NCBI RefSeq assembly: GCF_040049215.1 | Contig: NZ_JBDZDN010000002.1 | Location: forward strand, 682,001 to 746,000 | Length of the DNA stretch: 64,000 nucleotides | From: Mesorhizobium_K sp040049215 | Lineage (GTDB): Bacteria; Pseudomonadota; Alphaproteobacteria; Rhizobiales; Rhizobiaceae | Direction of reading: 5' to 3' | Shown: positions 55,257-63,952 of the stretch, one piece after another | How the letters are laid out: each line of letters starts with the position of its first letter | Position numbering within the stretch: position 1 is the first letter of the stretch | The notes under the pieces: model-generated | The model's database searches: none | What the model was told of the DNA's origin: nothing | Seen by the model: only the letters and a program-made list of their open reading frames with translations | Made by a program: the position numbers and the translations under genes

Positions 55257-56501
55257 ATGACCGACCTTTCGAGCGAGCTCGGCTTTCGCGGGAATCGCCA
55301 GCTCGGCAAGGCCGTCTACCAGAACCGGGCGCTCTCCAGGGCGGGCTTTTCCGAGCGGCTTTTCGCGCTTCTTTTCTCGGGGCTCGTCTATCCGCAAATA
55401 TGGGAAGACCCCGAAGTCGACATCGAGGCGATGGACCTGCTGGAGGGACACCGCGTGGTCACCATCGCGTCGGGCGGCTGCAACGTGCTTGCCTATCTGA
55501 CCCGCTCGCCGGCGCATATCGACGCCGTCGATCTCAACAAGGCGCACATCGCGCTCAACAAGCTGAAGCTTGCCGCGATCCGGCATCTGCCGGCGCAGGC
55601 CGACCTCTTCCGCTTCTTCGGCGAGGCCGGCAACCCGACCAACTCCGCCGCCTACGACCGCTTCCTGGCGCCCAATCTCGACGCCGCGACGCGCCGCTAC
55701 TGGGAGCGCCGCAACTGGCGCGGACGCCGGCGCATCAAGACCTTCGACCGCAATTTCTACCGCACCGGCCTGCTTGGCCTGTTCATCGCCGCGGGCCACC
55801 GCACGGCGCGTCTCTACGGCGTCGATCCGCGCGGGATCCTGGCCGCCAGGAACATCCGCGAACAGCGCCAATTCTTCAGCGAAGAGCTGGCGCCGCTGTT
55901 CCAGACGCGCCTGCTCAAACTGGTGCTGTCGCGAAAATCGTCGCTCTTCGGCCTCGGCATACCGCCTGCCCAGTACGATTCGCTCATCACCTCCGGCGAC
56001 GGTTCGATGGCGAGCGTGCTGAGTGCCCGGCTGGAAAAGCTCGCCTGCGACTTCCCGCTGAAAGACAACTATTTCGCCTGGCAGGCTTTCGCCAGGCGCT
56101 ACCCGGCGCCCGGCGAGGGCGCATTGCCCGCCTATCTGGACAAGGCAAACTATCCGGCGCTGAGACAGAACATCGGCCGCGTCGCCGTGCATCACGTCAA
56201 CTTCACCGAGCTTCTGGCGAACAAGCCGGCGGCATCGGTCGACCGCTTCGTTCTGCTCGATGCGCAGGACTGGATGAGCGACGAGCAGCTCAACGCGCTG
56301 TGGACCGAGATAACGCGCACCGCCGCTCCTGGCGCGCGCGTCATCTTCCGCACCGCGGCCGAACAGAGCGTGCTGCCGGGCCGCGTCTCCGAAGCGCTGC
56401 TCGGGCAATGGCGCTACGCCGAGGAGGATTCGCGCAGCTTCGCCGCGCGCGACCGCTCCGCGATCTATGGCGGCTTTCACCTCTACATGAAGGCCGGCTG
56501 A
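55257..56501 (+). CDS. btaA: BtaA: SAM:diacylglycerol 3-amino-3-carboxypropyltransferase
   Basis: A 414-aa DUF3419 protein, the first enzyme of betaine lipid (DGTS) synthesis, which moves the aminocarboxypropyl group of SAM to diacylglycerol. Seen: YPQIWEDPEVDIEAM, VTIASGGCNVLAYL (SAM site), DLNKAHIALNKLKL and VLLDAQDWMSDEQL. The stop overlaps the btaB start (TGATG), so the pair is an operon. Confidence 0.93.
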   Translation: MTDLSSELGFRGNRQLGKAVYQNRALSRAGFSERLFALLFSGLVYPQIWEDPEVDIEAMDLLEGHRVVTIASGGCNVLAYLTRSPAHIDAVDLNKAHIALNKLKLAAIRHLPAQADLFRFFGEAGNPTNSAAYDRFLAPNLDAATRRYWERRNWRGRRRIKTFDRNFYRTGLLGLFIAAGHRTARLYGVDPRGILAARNIREQRQFFSEELAPLFQTRLLKLVLSRKSSLFGLGIPPAQYDSLITSGDGSMASVLSARLEKLACDFPLKDNYFAWQAFARRYPAPGEGALPAYLDKANYPALRQNIGRVAVHHVNFTELLANKPAASVDRFVLLDAQDWMSDEQLNALWTEITRTAAPGARVIFRTAAEQSVLPGRVSEALLGQWRYAEEDSRSFAARDRSAIYGGFHLYMKAG

Positions 56502-57157
56502 TGAGCGTCGCGGACGGCACGCACGCGGAACTGATGGATGGCGTCTACCGCTACCAGCGCCACGTCTACGACCTCACCCGCAAATTCTACCTGCTCGGCC
56601 GCGACAGGCTGATCGGCGGCCTCGACGTGCCCGCGCGCGGCACGGTGCTCGAACTTGGCTGCGGCACCGGCCGCAATCTCGTGCATGCCGCCAAGGCGTT
56701 CCCGCGGGCCCGGTTCCATGGATTGGACATCTCCGCGGAGATGCTTGAAACGGCGTCGGTCGCGATCGGACGCCGCGACCTGTCGGCGCGGGTCGGGCTC
56801 GCGCAGGGCGACGCCTCGGACTTCGACGCGGAGACCCTGTTCGGCCTGCCGGGCTTCGATCGCGTCTTCGTCTCCTACGCCCTGTCGATGATCCCGGATT
56901 GGCGCCGAACCGTCGCGGCGGCGCTCGATGCCGTCAATGACGGCGGCTCGCTCCACATCGTCGACTTCGGCGCACAGGAGCGTTTGCCGGGCTGGTTCAA
57001 GGCCAGCTTGCGCGCCTGGCTCGCGAAATTCCACGTATCCCCCCGTGATTCTTTGCGCGAAGTGCTTGAATCGGAATGCCGGCGCGTTGGCGCAAGCCTC
57101 GAATTTGAAACGCTTTATCGCGGCTACGCCGTGCGTGCCGTTTTGACCAAACGCTGA
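56501..57157 (+). CDS. btaB: BtaB: SAM-dependent N-methyltransferase of betaine lipid synthesis
   Basis: A 218-aa class I methyltransferase with motif I VLELGCGTGRN (about 48-58), HGLDISAEML and YALSMIPDWR. BtaB trimethylates diacylglycerylhomoserine to DGTS, the phosphorus-free lipid that replaces phospholipids under phosphate limitation. No Pho box could be identified by eye upstream of btaA. Confidence 0.92.
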   Translation: MSVADGTHAELMDGVYRYQRHVYDLTRKFYLLGRDRLIGGLDVPARGTVLELGCGTGRNLVHAAKAFPRARFHGLDISAEMLETASVAIGRRDLSARVGLAQGDASDFDAETLFGLPGFDRVFVSYALSMIPDWRRTVAAALDAVNDGGSLHIVDFGAQERLPGWFKASLRAWLAKFHVSPRDSLREVLESECRRVGASLEFETLYRGYAVRAVLTKR

Positions 57158-57326
57158 TCCGCGGCGCTCCCCGCCACCATTCTTTTGCCATTGATTTGCC
57201 GCGATTGCCGGCGCAGGTTCTGTTGCCGGCCGGCGCGCCATATAAACCGAAAATCAACCAGGATGGCCGGATGATGCGCCGGATTGACGTGGCTGCCGCA
57301 TTGCGGCCGCAAGGGGTCGGGGACGG

Positions 57327-58196
57327 ATGCCGGACAGGCGGTTAGACAGCGCGTTGGTTTCGGCGGGCAGGCGGACGGCAAGTTCGCGCGCCGTGCTGAG
57401 CATTGCCGCCGCGACGGCGCTGCTTGGGCTCGCTGCCTGTTCGGTCTCTGATGGCTTTGCCCCATTGTCGACGGCGTCCACATCGGGCACCGCATCGGTA
57501 GCGGTCAGCCATCCGCGCTTCGAGGATACCGATCCGCATGAATGGGACAGCGGCGCGCCCTGGAGCTACGCGGTCCACGGCACCGACGTGTCGAAATACC
57601 AGACCTCGGTCGACTGGCATAAGGCGCGGGCGAGCGGCGTCTCCTTCGCCTTCATCAAGGCAACCGAAGGCGGCGACCGCGTCGACGACTATTTCGACGA
57701 GCACTGGCGAAACGCCAAGGCGGCGGGCGTGCCGCGCGCGGCGTATCATTTCTACTACTTCTGCCGGCCCGCCGCCGAGCAGGCCCGCTGGTTCATCGAG
57801 AACGTTCCCAACGATCGTTCCGCCTTGCCGCCGGTGCTCGACATGGAGTGGAACCCGGACTCGCCGACCTGCAAGAAACGGCCCGATCCGGCGACGGTGC
57901 GCAGCGAGATGAAGACCTTCCTCTCGATCGTGGAAAAACACTACGGCAAGAAGCCGATCATCTACACGTCGGTCGATTTCTTCGACGACAACGAACTGTC
58001 GAGTTTCCGCGGCTATCCCTATTGGCTGCGCTCGGTCGCCGGCCACCCGACCCAGAAATACGCCGATCACCCCTTCACCTTCTGGCAGTACACCGGAACC
58101 GGCGTCATTCCGGGCGTCCGCGGCAATGCAGACATCAACGTCTTCAACGGCAGCCACGCCGACTGGAAAAAATGGCTGAAGGCGAATGCGGGGTGA
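57327..58196 (+). CDS. GH25 lysozyme-like lipoprotein
   Basis: A 289-aa lipoprotein with lipobox LLGLAAC (Cys38). The GH25 barrel has HGTDVSKYQTSVDWHKA with the first Asp, IKATEGGDRVDDYF, the catalytic pair in VLDMEWNPD (Asp, Glu), and terminal FWQYTGTGVIPGV. It hydrolyses the glycan backbone of peptidoglycan. Confidence 0.9.
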   Translation: MPDRRLDSALVSAGRRTASSRAVLSIAAATALLGLAACSVSDGFAPLSTASTSGTASVAVSHPRFEDTDPHEWDSGAPWSYAVHGTDVSKYQTSVDWHKARASGVSFAFIKATEGGDRVDDYFDEHWRNAKAAGVPRAAYHFYYFCRPAAEQARWFIENVPNDRSALPPVLDMEWNPDSPTCKKRPDPATVRSEMKTFLSIVEKHYGKKPIIYTSVDFFDDNELSSFRGYPYWLRSVAGHPTQKYADHPFTFWQYTGTGVIPGVRGNADINVFNGSHADWKKWLKANAG

Positions 58197-58229
58197 GCGC
58201 CGCATTCGCGCTTCCTCATGCGCGGACCT

Positions 58230-59135
58230 TCAGTGCGTTGTAACTGATCGGCGCAGAAATACCGCTTCGCCCCTGATAGCTGCGTCTATCTGCTCCGGCG
58301 TATGAGAATAATGTCTTTTGTTCTCAAATCCGATGGATTTCAGACTCATCAATGGAGTCATGTCTCCATCGAGCACGTTGGTTTTCACAAACCGGAATTC
58401 TTCAAGTGCTTTGAAGTCGCGAAGCGGTGCCAGAGAGCCGATCACTCCACAGTTGATGTAACGGAGGCGACGCAGACTTTTGCACTTCGCAAGCGCAGCG
58501 AAATCCTGAATGGAACTGCAGGTCTCTATGTGAAGCGTCTCGACCCAAGTCCTTCCAATGGCCTCTACCTTCTTCAATTTGGGCAAATAAGCGAACTCAG
58601 CCTCTCGCAAATTGTCATAACGCTCGATCCCGGAAAGTGATTCGATCGATCCCACCGCGACGCTTAGTGCGCTTAGCTCGTTGAAGGGAGGGAGAGATTC
58701 AAGATTCCCCGACGCAGGGGAAAAATTGCGAAGCCGAAGACATGACAGTTTGCTGTTTTCGGGGGGCAAGATGTCTTTGGCCTTGAGCGTGATCCCCAAT
58801 TCCTCGATCTGCATAAATTGCGACAGATCGAGTGATGCTCGCTCCGAACCCAGCGTCAGAAAACGAATTTGGCTGAAGGTTTGGACCTCACTCAGGTCGA
58901 GCCCTTTGGGAAACGGAACAACGAGCCCGCGAAGGTTTTCGATTTTTTTGAGGAAACCTACATCTTCGGACAGGTAGCCGTTATACGGCGATATGCCAAT
59001 TCCATCGGCATCGCCTCGTTCGTAGACGCTAAGAGACGCTTCGATCCTTCTCGAATCGATCCAGACGATTCGCCATTTACCCCACTTGGCGACGGTCGGT
59101 TCTTGAAGCTCGTTAGATACCATCTCGAAACTCAA
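58230..59135 (-). CDS. Leucine-rich-repeat-like protein (low GC)
   Basis: A 301-aa cytosolic protein made of imperfect LRR-like units of about 22 residues, for example LKKIENLRGLVVP, SQIRFLTLGSE, LSCLRLRNFS, CKSLRRLRYINCG and FKALEEFRFVKTN. No enzyme motif was seen. GC content is much lower than its neighbours, and AT-rich codons are used. Horizontal acquisition is likely. The frame opens at a TTG (59135) that overlaps the stop of the decarboxylase gene. An ATG at 59123 is the alternative start. Confidence 0.65.
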   Translation of the reverse strand: MSFEMVSNELQEPTVAKWGKWRIVWIDSRRIEASLSVYERGDADGIGISPYNGYLSEDVGFLKKIENLRGLVVPFPKGLDLSEVQTFSQIRFLTLGSERASLDLSQFMQIEELGITLKAKDILPPENSKLSCLRLRNFSPASGNLESLPPFNELSALSVAVGSIESLSGIERYDNLREAEFAYLPKLKKVEAIGRTWVETLHIETCSSIQDFAALAKCKSLRRLRYINCGVIGSLAPLRDFKALEEFRFVKTNVLDGDMTPLMSLKSIGFENKRHYSHTPEQIDAAIRGEAVFLRRSVTTH

Positions 59136-60352
59136 TCCGCCATCGTCTCAAGGCTGGCAAACCCCTGCGGCGTGTCGCCCTCGTCGAAGGGCGTCGTCAC
59201 CTCGACGAAAGTGTCAGGATAGAAGCCGTTGAAGCGGGTCCTGAGCGACAGCGAGTAGGCGCCGATATGGCCGATTTCGATCCAGTCGCCGGTGTCGACG
59301 GTTTCCGGCAGCCAGAACGGCCGCGACAGGATGTCGACGGAATCGCAGGTCGCGCCGCACACCTTGAACGGCACGATATTCTTCTCGCTGCCGTTGCGCG
59401 AGCGGATGGCCGGATCGGGAATGAAGCGGGCAGGCAGCGTGATCTTGCCGGTCCATGAATCCGACAGCGACGCCCAGATGCCGTCATTGATGTAGAGCCG
59501 GCGGCCCTTGCGAAGCAGCACGCGCACGATGAGCGACAGGCAGCGCGCCACGATCACGCGGCCGGGCTCCGCCACCAGCGGCATATGGTCGAAATTGTAT
59601 TCCTTGAGGTCGCCCGACAGCCGCGACATGAGCTGGCCGAGCGACGGCATCTCGACCTGCTTGCGGTTGGGGTCGTGGCCGTATTCGGCCGGGAAACCGC
59701 CGCCGACATCGAGGCCGGCAAGCTCGAAGGTGAGCCGGTTGCGCACCCAGTCGGCGGACGCCAGCGCCCGCTCGTAAGTGTCGGGATCCTCGATCTGGCT
59801 GCCGACATGGAAGCATAGCCCGACCTTGTAGCCGGTGCGGTGCAGCCGCTCGGCGAGTTCCACCGCGCTCGCCGGCCCGGCGCCGAATTTCTTCGACAGT
59901 TCATAGGCCGCCTGGCCCTTGGTCTGGACACGAACGAAGACGGTGATGGCGCCCGGATCGATGTCGAGCGCGCGCACCACGCGGGTCAGCTTGGTGATCT
60001 CGTCCTCATGGTCGATGGCGATGACGCGGATGCCGTATTTCTCCAGCGCCAGCCGGATGTCGGACTGCGCCTTGACCGGATGCATGTAGAGCATCTCGGC
60101 ATCTGGCGAGACGGCGCGGACGGCGGCGAACTCGCCGGGCGATGCGACGTCGAAGGCCGACACACCCGCCTCGACCAGCGCGTTGAGCACGATCTGCTCG
60201 CCATTGGTCTTCACCGCATAGGCGGTCTTGCCGGGAAACATCTCCATGAACTGCCGGGCGTCCGCCTTCAGCACCTCCGGGCGGAAACAGTAGATGGGCT
60301 CGTCCGGCCGGAGCGCGCGGGCCGCCTCGCGGGCATTCTCGAATCGCTGCAT
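59132..60352 (-). CDS. Ornithine/lysine decarboxylase, PLP fold-type III
   Basis: A 406-aa enzyme of the eukaryotic-type ornithine decarboxylase group. PLP lysine in TAYAVKTN (Lys48), HVGSQIEDPD, LDVGGGFPAEYG (phosphate binding), and CGATCDSVDIL with the active-site Cys. It makes putrescine or cadaverine for polyamines. Confidence 0.92.
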   Translation of the reverse strand: MQRFENAREAARALRPDEPIYCFRPEVLKADARQFMEMFPGKTAYAVKTNGEQIVLNALVEAGVSAFDVASPGEFAAVRAVSPDAEMLYMHPVKAQSDIRLALEKYGIRVIAIDHEDEITKLTRVVRALDIDPGAITVFVRVQTKGQAAYELSKKFGAGPASAVELAERLHRTGYKVGLCFHVGSQIEDPDTYERALASADWVRNRLTFELAGLDVGGGFPAEYGHDPNRKQVEMPSLGQLMSRLSGDLKEYNFDHMPLVAEPGRVIVARCLSLIVRVLLRKGRRLYINDGIWASLSDSWTGKITLPARFIPDPAIRSRNGSEKNIVPFKVCGATCDSVDILSRPFWLPETVDTGDWIEIGHIGAYSLSLRTRFNGFYPDTFVEVTTPFDEGDTPQGFASLETMAD

Positions 60353-60534
60353 GGAGGCTCCTCGGCTGGCGTTCGGAATCTAGTCGAAGCCGGAGCGCAA
60401 TGAAATCCATTCCTTGACGAGCGGGCAGAGCCGCCGATGCGGCCAGCAGGGGAAATCAGTTGCGGCAGATGCAGGAAGCGGGTGGCAGACCCGCGCATTC
60501 GAGCCTAGCTGGCGCTTGGAGATGGAGGAAATGC

Positions 60535-61455
60535 ATGGCCGAGGCCGCCGCAACACCAACTGCGCAGCAAGGAATGTCCGCGTTCGACTGGGCGCGCCTT
60601 CTGCTGCTCGGCGCGATCTGGGGCGGCTCGTTCTTCTTCGCCCGCATCGCCGTGTCCGAAATGCACCCGCTGGCGCTGGTGCTGTTTCGCGTGGCGATCG
60701 CGGCGGCGGCGTTGCATGTCTATCTGCGCGCGCGGGGACCGTCGTTCCGGCTGGCGCTGCCGCTGGCGGGCAGCTTCCTGCTGCTCGCCGTGGTCAACAA
60801 CGTCCTGCCCTTCTCGCTGATCTTCGCCGGCCAGACGGAAATGGGCGCAGGGCTTGCCGCCGTGCTCAACTCAACGACACCCTTCTGGACGATCCTGATC
60901 GCCAACGCCGTCACGTCGGACGAAAAGCTGTCGCTGAACAAGATGGCGGGGGTGCTGCTCGGCATCGCCGGAGTGGCAGTGATGGTTGGGCCGGGCATCA
61001 TTGCCAGCCTCGGCGGGCCGGTGTGGGCGAAATTCGCCATGATCGGCGCCTCTTTGTCCTATGCGGTCGCGCTGGTCTTCTCGCGCCGCTTCAAGACCGT
61101 GCCGCCGGCGATCGTGGCGACCGGCCAGCTCACTGCCTCGACGGTCATCATGATACCCGTGGTGCTGCTGTGGGTCGGCCCGACGGGACTGTTGGCCGCG
61201 AGCGCCCCCGTCTGGGCGGCGGTCTTCGCTCTGGCGCTGCTCTCGACGGCGTTCGCCTACATCCTCTATTTCGGCCTGATCGGCTCGGCAGGCGCCACCA
61301 ACGCCTCGCTGGTGACGCTCATCGTGCCGGTCAGCGCGATCCTGCTCGGCTTCGTCTTCCTCGGCGAACGGCTGGAGCTTTTCGAAATCGCGGGCATGCT
61401 GCTCATCGGCCTTGGACTCGTCACCATAGACGGACGGGTTTTCAGGCGACGCTAG
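60535..61455 (+). CDS. EamA/DMT-family transporter
   Basis: A 306-aa permease with ten predicted TM segments in two EamA repeats (LLLLGAIWGGSFFFARIA, and the second half with AFAYILYFGLIGSAGATNAS). It exports metabolites, but the substrate is unknown. GGAGG before the ATG at 60535 fixes the start. A REP-like palindrome abuts its stop codon. Confidence 0.87.
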   Translation: MAEAAATPTAQQGMSAFDWARLLLLGAIWGGSFFFARIAVSEMHPLALVLFRVAIAAAALHVYLRARGPSFRLALPLAGSFLLLAVVNNVLPFSLIFAGQTEMGAGLAAVLNSTTPFWTILIANAVTSDEKLSLNKMAGVLLGIAGVAVMVGPGIIASLGGPVWAKFAMIGASLSYAVALVFSRRFKTVPPAIVATGQLTASTVIMIPVVLLWVGPTGLLAASAPVWAAVFALALLSTAFAYILYFGLIGSAGATNASLVTLIVPVSAILLGFVFLGERLELFEIAGMLLIGLGLVTIDGRVFRRR

Positions 61456-61554
61456 AGCATCGGACCGAAGAGTGCGCAGCGGTTTTCGGATAACTCCGAT
61501 GCTGAGACAAAGAGATAGAGCGGCGAAACGAATCCGATTGAGCGTTCGCCGCTC
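61456..61554. repeat. REP-like compound palindrome after the DMT gene
   Basis: AGCATCGGA (61456-61464) pairs with TCCGATGCT (61495-61503). The core GAAGAGTGC...GCGGTTTTCGGA is shared with 22782-22826 in reverse orientation. A second 10-bp stem follows: GAGCGGCGAA (61518-61527) with TTCGCCGCTC (61545-61554). Confidence 0.82.
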
Positions 61555-61782
61555 CAGATGATGCCACGGCGTATGGCTGGGCCTCGGCCGGGCGACCGTC
61601 ATCGGGCCGCCACATTTTTTCCACAGCCGCCTCGGGCGCGATTGCCTATAAATTCCCTAGACTTAAGCTATTCGGCAGGTCGTTTTTTCCATAGTCGGGT
61701 CGCATTGCAGCAATTTTTCCGCTTGCCTGTTGCCTCAAGTCCCCTACACTTTGGCCATAGTTCTCGATGAGGAGGCTAGGCA
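61555..61782 (+). promoter_or_regulatory. Leader of the 28-aa peptide gene, with candidate promoter
   Basis: With the repeat at 61456-61554 this makes a 327-bp interval with no gene. A possible promoter is TTGCCT (61723-61728) and TACACT (61745-61750), 16 bp apart, about 30 bp before the peptide start. The region is richer in T than its surroundings. Confidence 0.35.
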
Positions 61783-61869
61783 ATGGGACTGACACGGCCA
61801 ATCAATGCACTCATGATTTGCGCTGCGTTCGCTTTTATCGGCGCCCTCATAATGGGATTTCTTCCGTAA
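61783..61869 (+). CDS. 28-residue single-pass membrane peptide
   Basis: The ATG at 61783 has GAGGAGG 7-13 bp before it, among the best Shine-Dalgarno sites in the window. The peptide is MGLTRPINAL followed by a hydrophobic run (about residues 9-28) and ends GFLP. A single TM helix with a short basic N-terminus is predicted. A strong bidirectional terminator lies 47 bp downstream. I recall similar very short membrane peptides in this order, but no function is known. Confidence 0.72.
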   Translation: MGLTRPINALMICAAFAFIGALIMGFLP

Positions 61870-61915
61870 GCGCACGCTGCGGAAAATAGCCGCCAGGGGT
61901 GGCAGAGAAGTTTCG

Positions 61916-61943
61916 AAAGGCCGGGTGAAAGCCCGGCCTTTCT
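61916..61943. terminator. Bidirectional terminator between the peptide gene and metF
   Basis: A perfect 10-bp stem (AAAGGCCGGG / CCCGGCCTTT) around the loop TGAAAG. T-rich ends on both strands allow it to serve both the plus-strand peptide gene and the minus-strand metF. Confidence 0.85.
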
Positions 61944-61968
61944 GCATTCGGGAAGGTTTGATGCCGCT

Positions 61969-62883
61969 TTAGGCGGCTGCGGAAGCGCCGTCCGCATGCG
62001 GCGCCCGGATGCCGATCATGTGGCAGATTGCGAAGACCAGGTCGGCGCGGTTCATCGTGTAGAAATGGAAATCGGCCACCCCGCGCTCGACGAGGTCCAT
62101 GACCTGCTCGGCCGCCACCGCGGCGGCGACCAGCGCATGGGTCTGCGGATCGGCCTGCAGCCCGTCGAAGCGTTCGGCAAGCCATGGCGGGACATGAGCG
62201 CCGCAACGCGTGGAGAAGTTCGCGACCTGGGTGAAATTATGGACGGGAAGTATGCCCGGCACGATCGGGATGAAGATGCCGGCGCGGCGCACGCGCTCGA
62301 CATAGCTCTCGTAGAGATCGTTGTCGAAGAAGAACTGCGTCATAGCCCGCGTCGCGCCGTTGTCGACCTTGCGTTTCAGCATCTCGATGTCGGTTGCGAA
62401 GTCCGGGCTTTCGGGGTGCTTCTCCGGATAGGCCGAGACCGAAATGTCGAAGTCGCCTTGCGCCCTCAGCGCGCCGACCAGTTCGGCGGCGTTGGCGTAG
62501 CCGCCCTCGTGCGGATGGTAGCGCGCGCCGACGCCCGCCCCGGGATCGCCGCGCAGCGCCACGAAACGCGTCACGCCCATGCCGGCGAATTCGGCGATGA
62601 CCGTGTCGATCTCGCCGCTGGTGGCGTCGACGCAGGTCAGATGCGCCGCGGGGGTGAGCGTCGAGCCGGTGAGGATGCGCTTTATCGTGCGCGCGGTGCG
62701 CTCGCGCGTCGAGCCGCCGGCGCCGTAGGTCACCGAGACGAAATGCGGATCGAGCGGCTCCAGCCGCTTCACCGTTTCCCAGAGCCGCGCCTCCATCTCG
62801 TCCGTCTTGGGCGGGAAGAATTCGAAGGAGACGCGAATCCCTGCACCGATGTCCGGGCGGCGGGAGAAACGGGGCTGGTTCAT
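61969..62883 (-). CDS. metF: Methylenetetrahydrofolate reductase
   Basis: A 304-aa FAD enzyme reducing methylene-THF to methyl-THF for methionine synthesis. VSFEFFPPKTDEME, SVTYGAGGSTRERT, ALRGDP and ATRAMTQFFFDND are visible, and the barrel is complete. The ATG at 62883 overlaps the upstream regulator stop (TGATG), so they form one operon. Confidence 0.94.
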   Translation of the reverse strand: MNQPRFSRRPDIGAGIRVSFEFFPPKTDEMEARLWETVKRLEPLDPHFVSVTYGAGGSTRERTARTIKRILTGSTLTPAAHLTCVDATSGEIDTVIAEFAGMGVTRFVALRGDPGAGVGARYHPHEGGYANAAELVGALRAQGDFDISVSAYPEKHPESPDFATDIEMLKRKVDNGATRAMTQFFFDNDLYESYVERVRRAGIFIPIVPGILPVHNFTQVANFSTRCGAHVPPWLAERFDGLQADPQTHALVAAAVAAEQVMDLVERGVADFHFYTMNRADLVFAICHMIGIRAPHADGASAAA

Positions 62884-63884
62884 CACGCGGTCTCCCTTTC
62901 GCCGGCGCGGACTGGCTCGGCGATCAGCTGGCGGCGGTCGCGGCCGAGCCAAAGCTTCACCGTCAGCCGCGCCTCGGAGCCGCCACGAGGCTCGAACTCC
63001 TGGCTGTCCTCGAGCTCGATGCCGGCTTCCGCGAACCAGTCGGCGATCTGGCGGTCGGAGAAGCCGAGGCGCATATGCGCATGCTCCTCGCGCAGGAACT
63101 CCAGCGCATGGCTCGCGAAATCGACGATGATGAGCCGTCCGCCGGGCCGAAGCAGGCGCGCCGCTTCGCCGATCGCCAGCGCGGGGTCGTCGAGATAGTG
63201 CAGCACCTGATGGATGGTCACGAGGTCGAAGCTGTCGCGCTCGACCGGCGGCGCGTAGATGTCGCCCTGGCGCACCTGCGCGTTGGCGATCCCGGCCTTG
63301 TCGAGATTGGCGCGGGCAACGGCCAGCATCTCGCGCGACATGTCGATGCCGACGCCGCGCCGGTAGAGCGGCGCGAGGATTTCGAGGAGCCGCCCGGTGC
63401 CGGTGCCGAGGTCGAGCATGGACTGGAACGGCCGCTTGCCGACCAGCTTCAGAAGTGCCGCCTCGACGGCGCGGTCGGAGGCATGCAGCGAACGAATCTC
63501 GTCCCAGCTCGCCGCGTTGGCGGAAAAGTATTCGGCCGCCCTCGCCTGCCGCCGGCGCTTCACGGACGCAAGCCTTTCGAGGTCGCGCTCGATCTGCGGA
63601 TCGCGGGCGTTCACGCGGCCGACGATGCCGTGCACGAAGTCGCGCGCCGTATCGCCGTCGGCAATGCGGAAATAGGCCCAGGAGCCCTCCTGGTAGCGGC
63701 CGATCAGGCCGGCATCGAGCAGGAGCTTGAGATGGCGCGAGACGCGCGGCTGCGACTGGTTGAGGATCTCGGTAAGGTCGGAGACGGTGAGGTCGCCGCG
63801 CGACAACAGCGCCAGAATGCGCAAACGGCTGGTTTCCGCCGCTGCCTTGAGAGTGTCTACCAGACCGTCCAGGGTAGCCGTCAT
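62883..63884 (-). CDS. ArsR-family regulator fused to SAM-dependent methyltransferase (SahR-like)
   Basis: A 333-aa fusion. An N-terminal ArsR wHTH (about 8-90; SDLTEILNQSQPRVSRHLKLLLDAGL) is joined to a class I methyltransferase domain (about 130-250; motif I MLDLGTGTGRLLEI). A metF gene follows with overlap. Such regulators control methionine-cycle genes and are thought to sense SAM or S-adenosylhomocysteine. An AT-rich palindrome sits in its own leader at 63905-63920. Confidence 0.88.
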   Translation of the reverse strand: MTATLDGLVDTLKAAAETSRLRILALLSRGDLTVSDLTEILNQSQPRVSRHLKLLLDAGLIGRYQEGSWAYFRIADGDTARDFVHGIVGRVNARDPQIERDLERLASVKRRRQARAAEYFSANAASWDEIRSLHASDRAVEAALLKLVGKRPFQSMLDLGTGTGRLLEILAPLYRRGVGIDMSREMLAVARANLDKAGIANAQVRQGDIYAPPVERDSFDLVTIHQVLHYLDDPALAIGEAARLLRPGGRLIIVDFASHALEFLREEHAHMRLGFSDRQIADWFAEAGIELEDSQEFEPRGGSEARLTVKLWLGRDRRQLIAEPVRAGERETA

Positions 63885-63904
63885 GTTGCGATCTCTTCGA
63901 TTTG

Positions 63905-63920
63905 AGATATAAATATATCT
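63905..63920 (-). promoter_or_regulatory. Candidate ArsR-type operator upstream of the metF operon
   Basis: A perfect inverted repeat with 7-bp arms, AGATATA-AA-TATATCT as read on the plus strand, lies 21 bp before the regulator's start codon. It stands in an AT-rich island amid GC-rich DNA. The position suits autorepression of the operon. Confidence 0.6.
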
Positions 63921-63952
63921 TTATGTGCATTTCGTTAGCTTGGCAACCGGCA

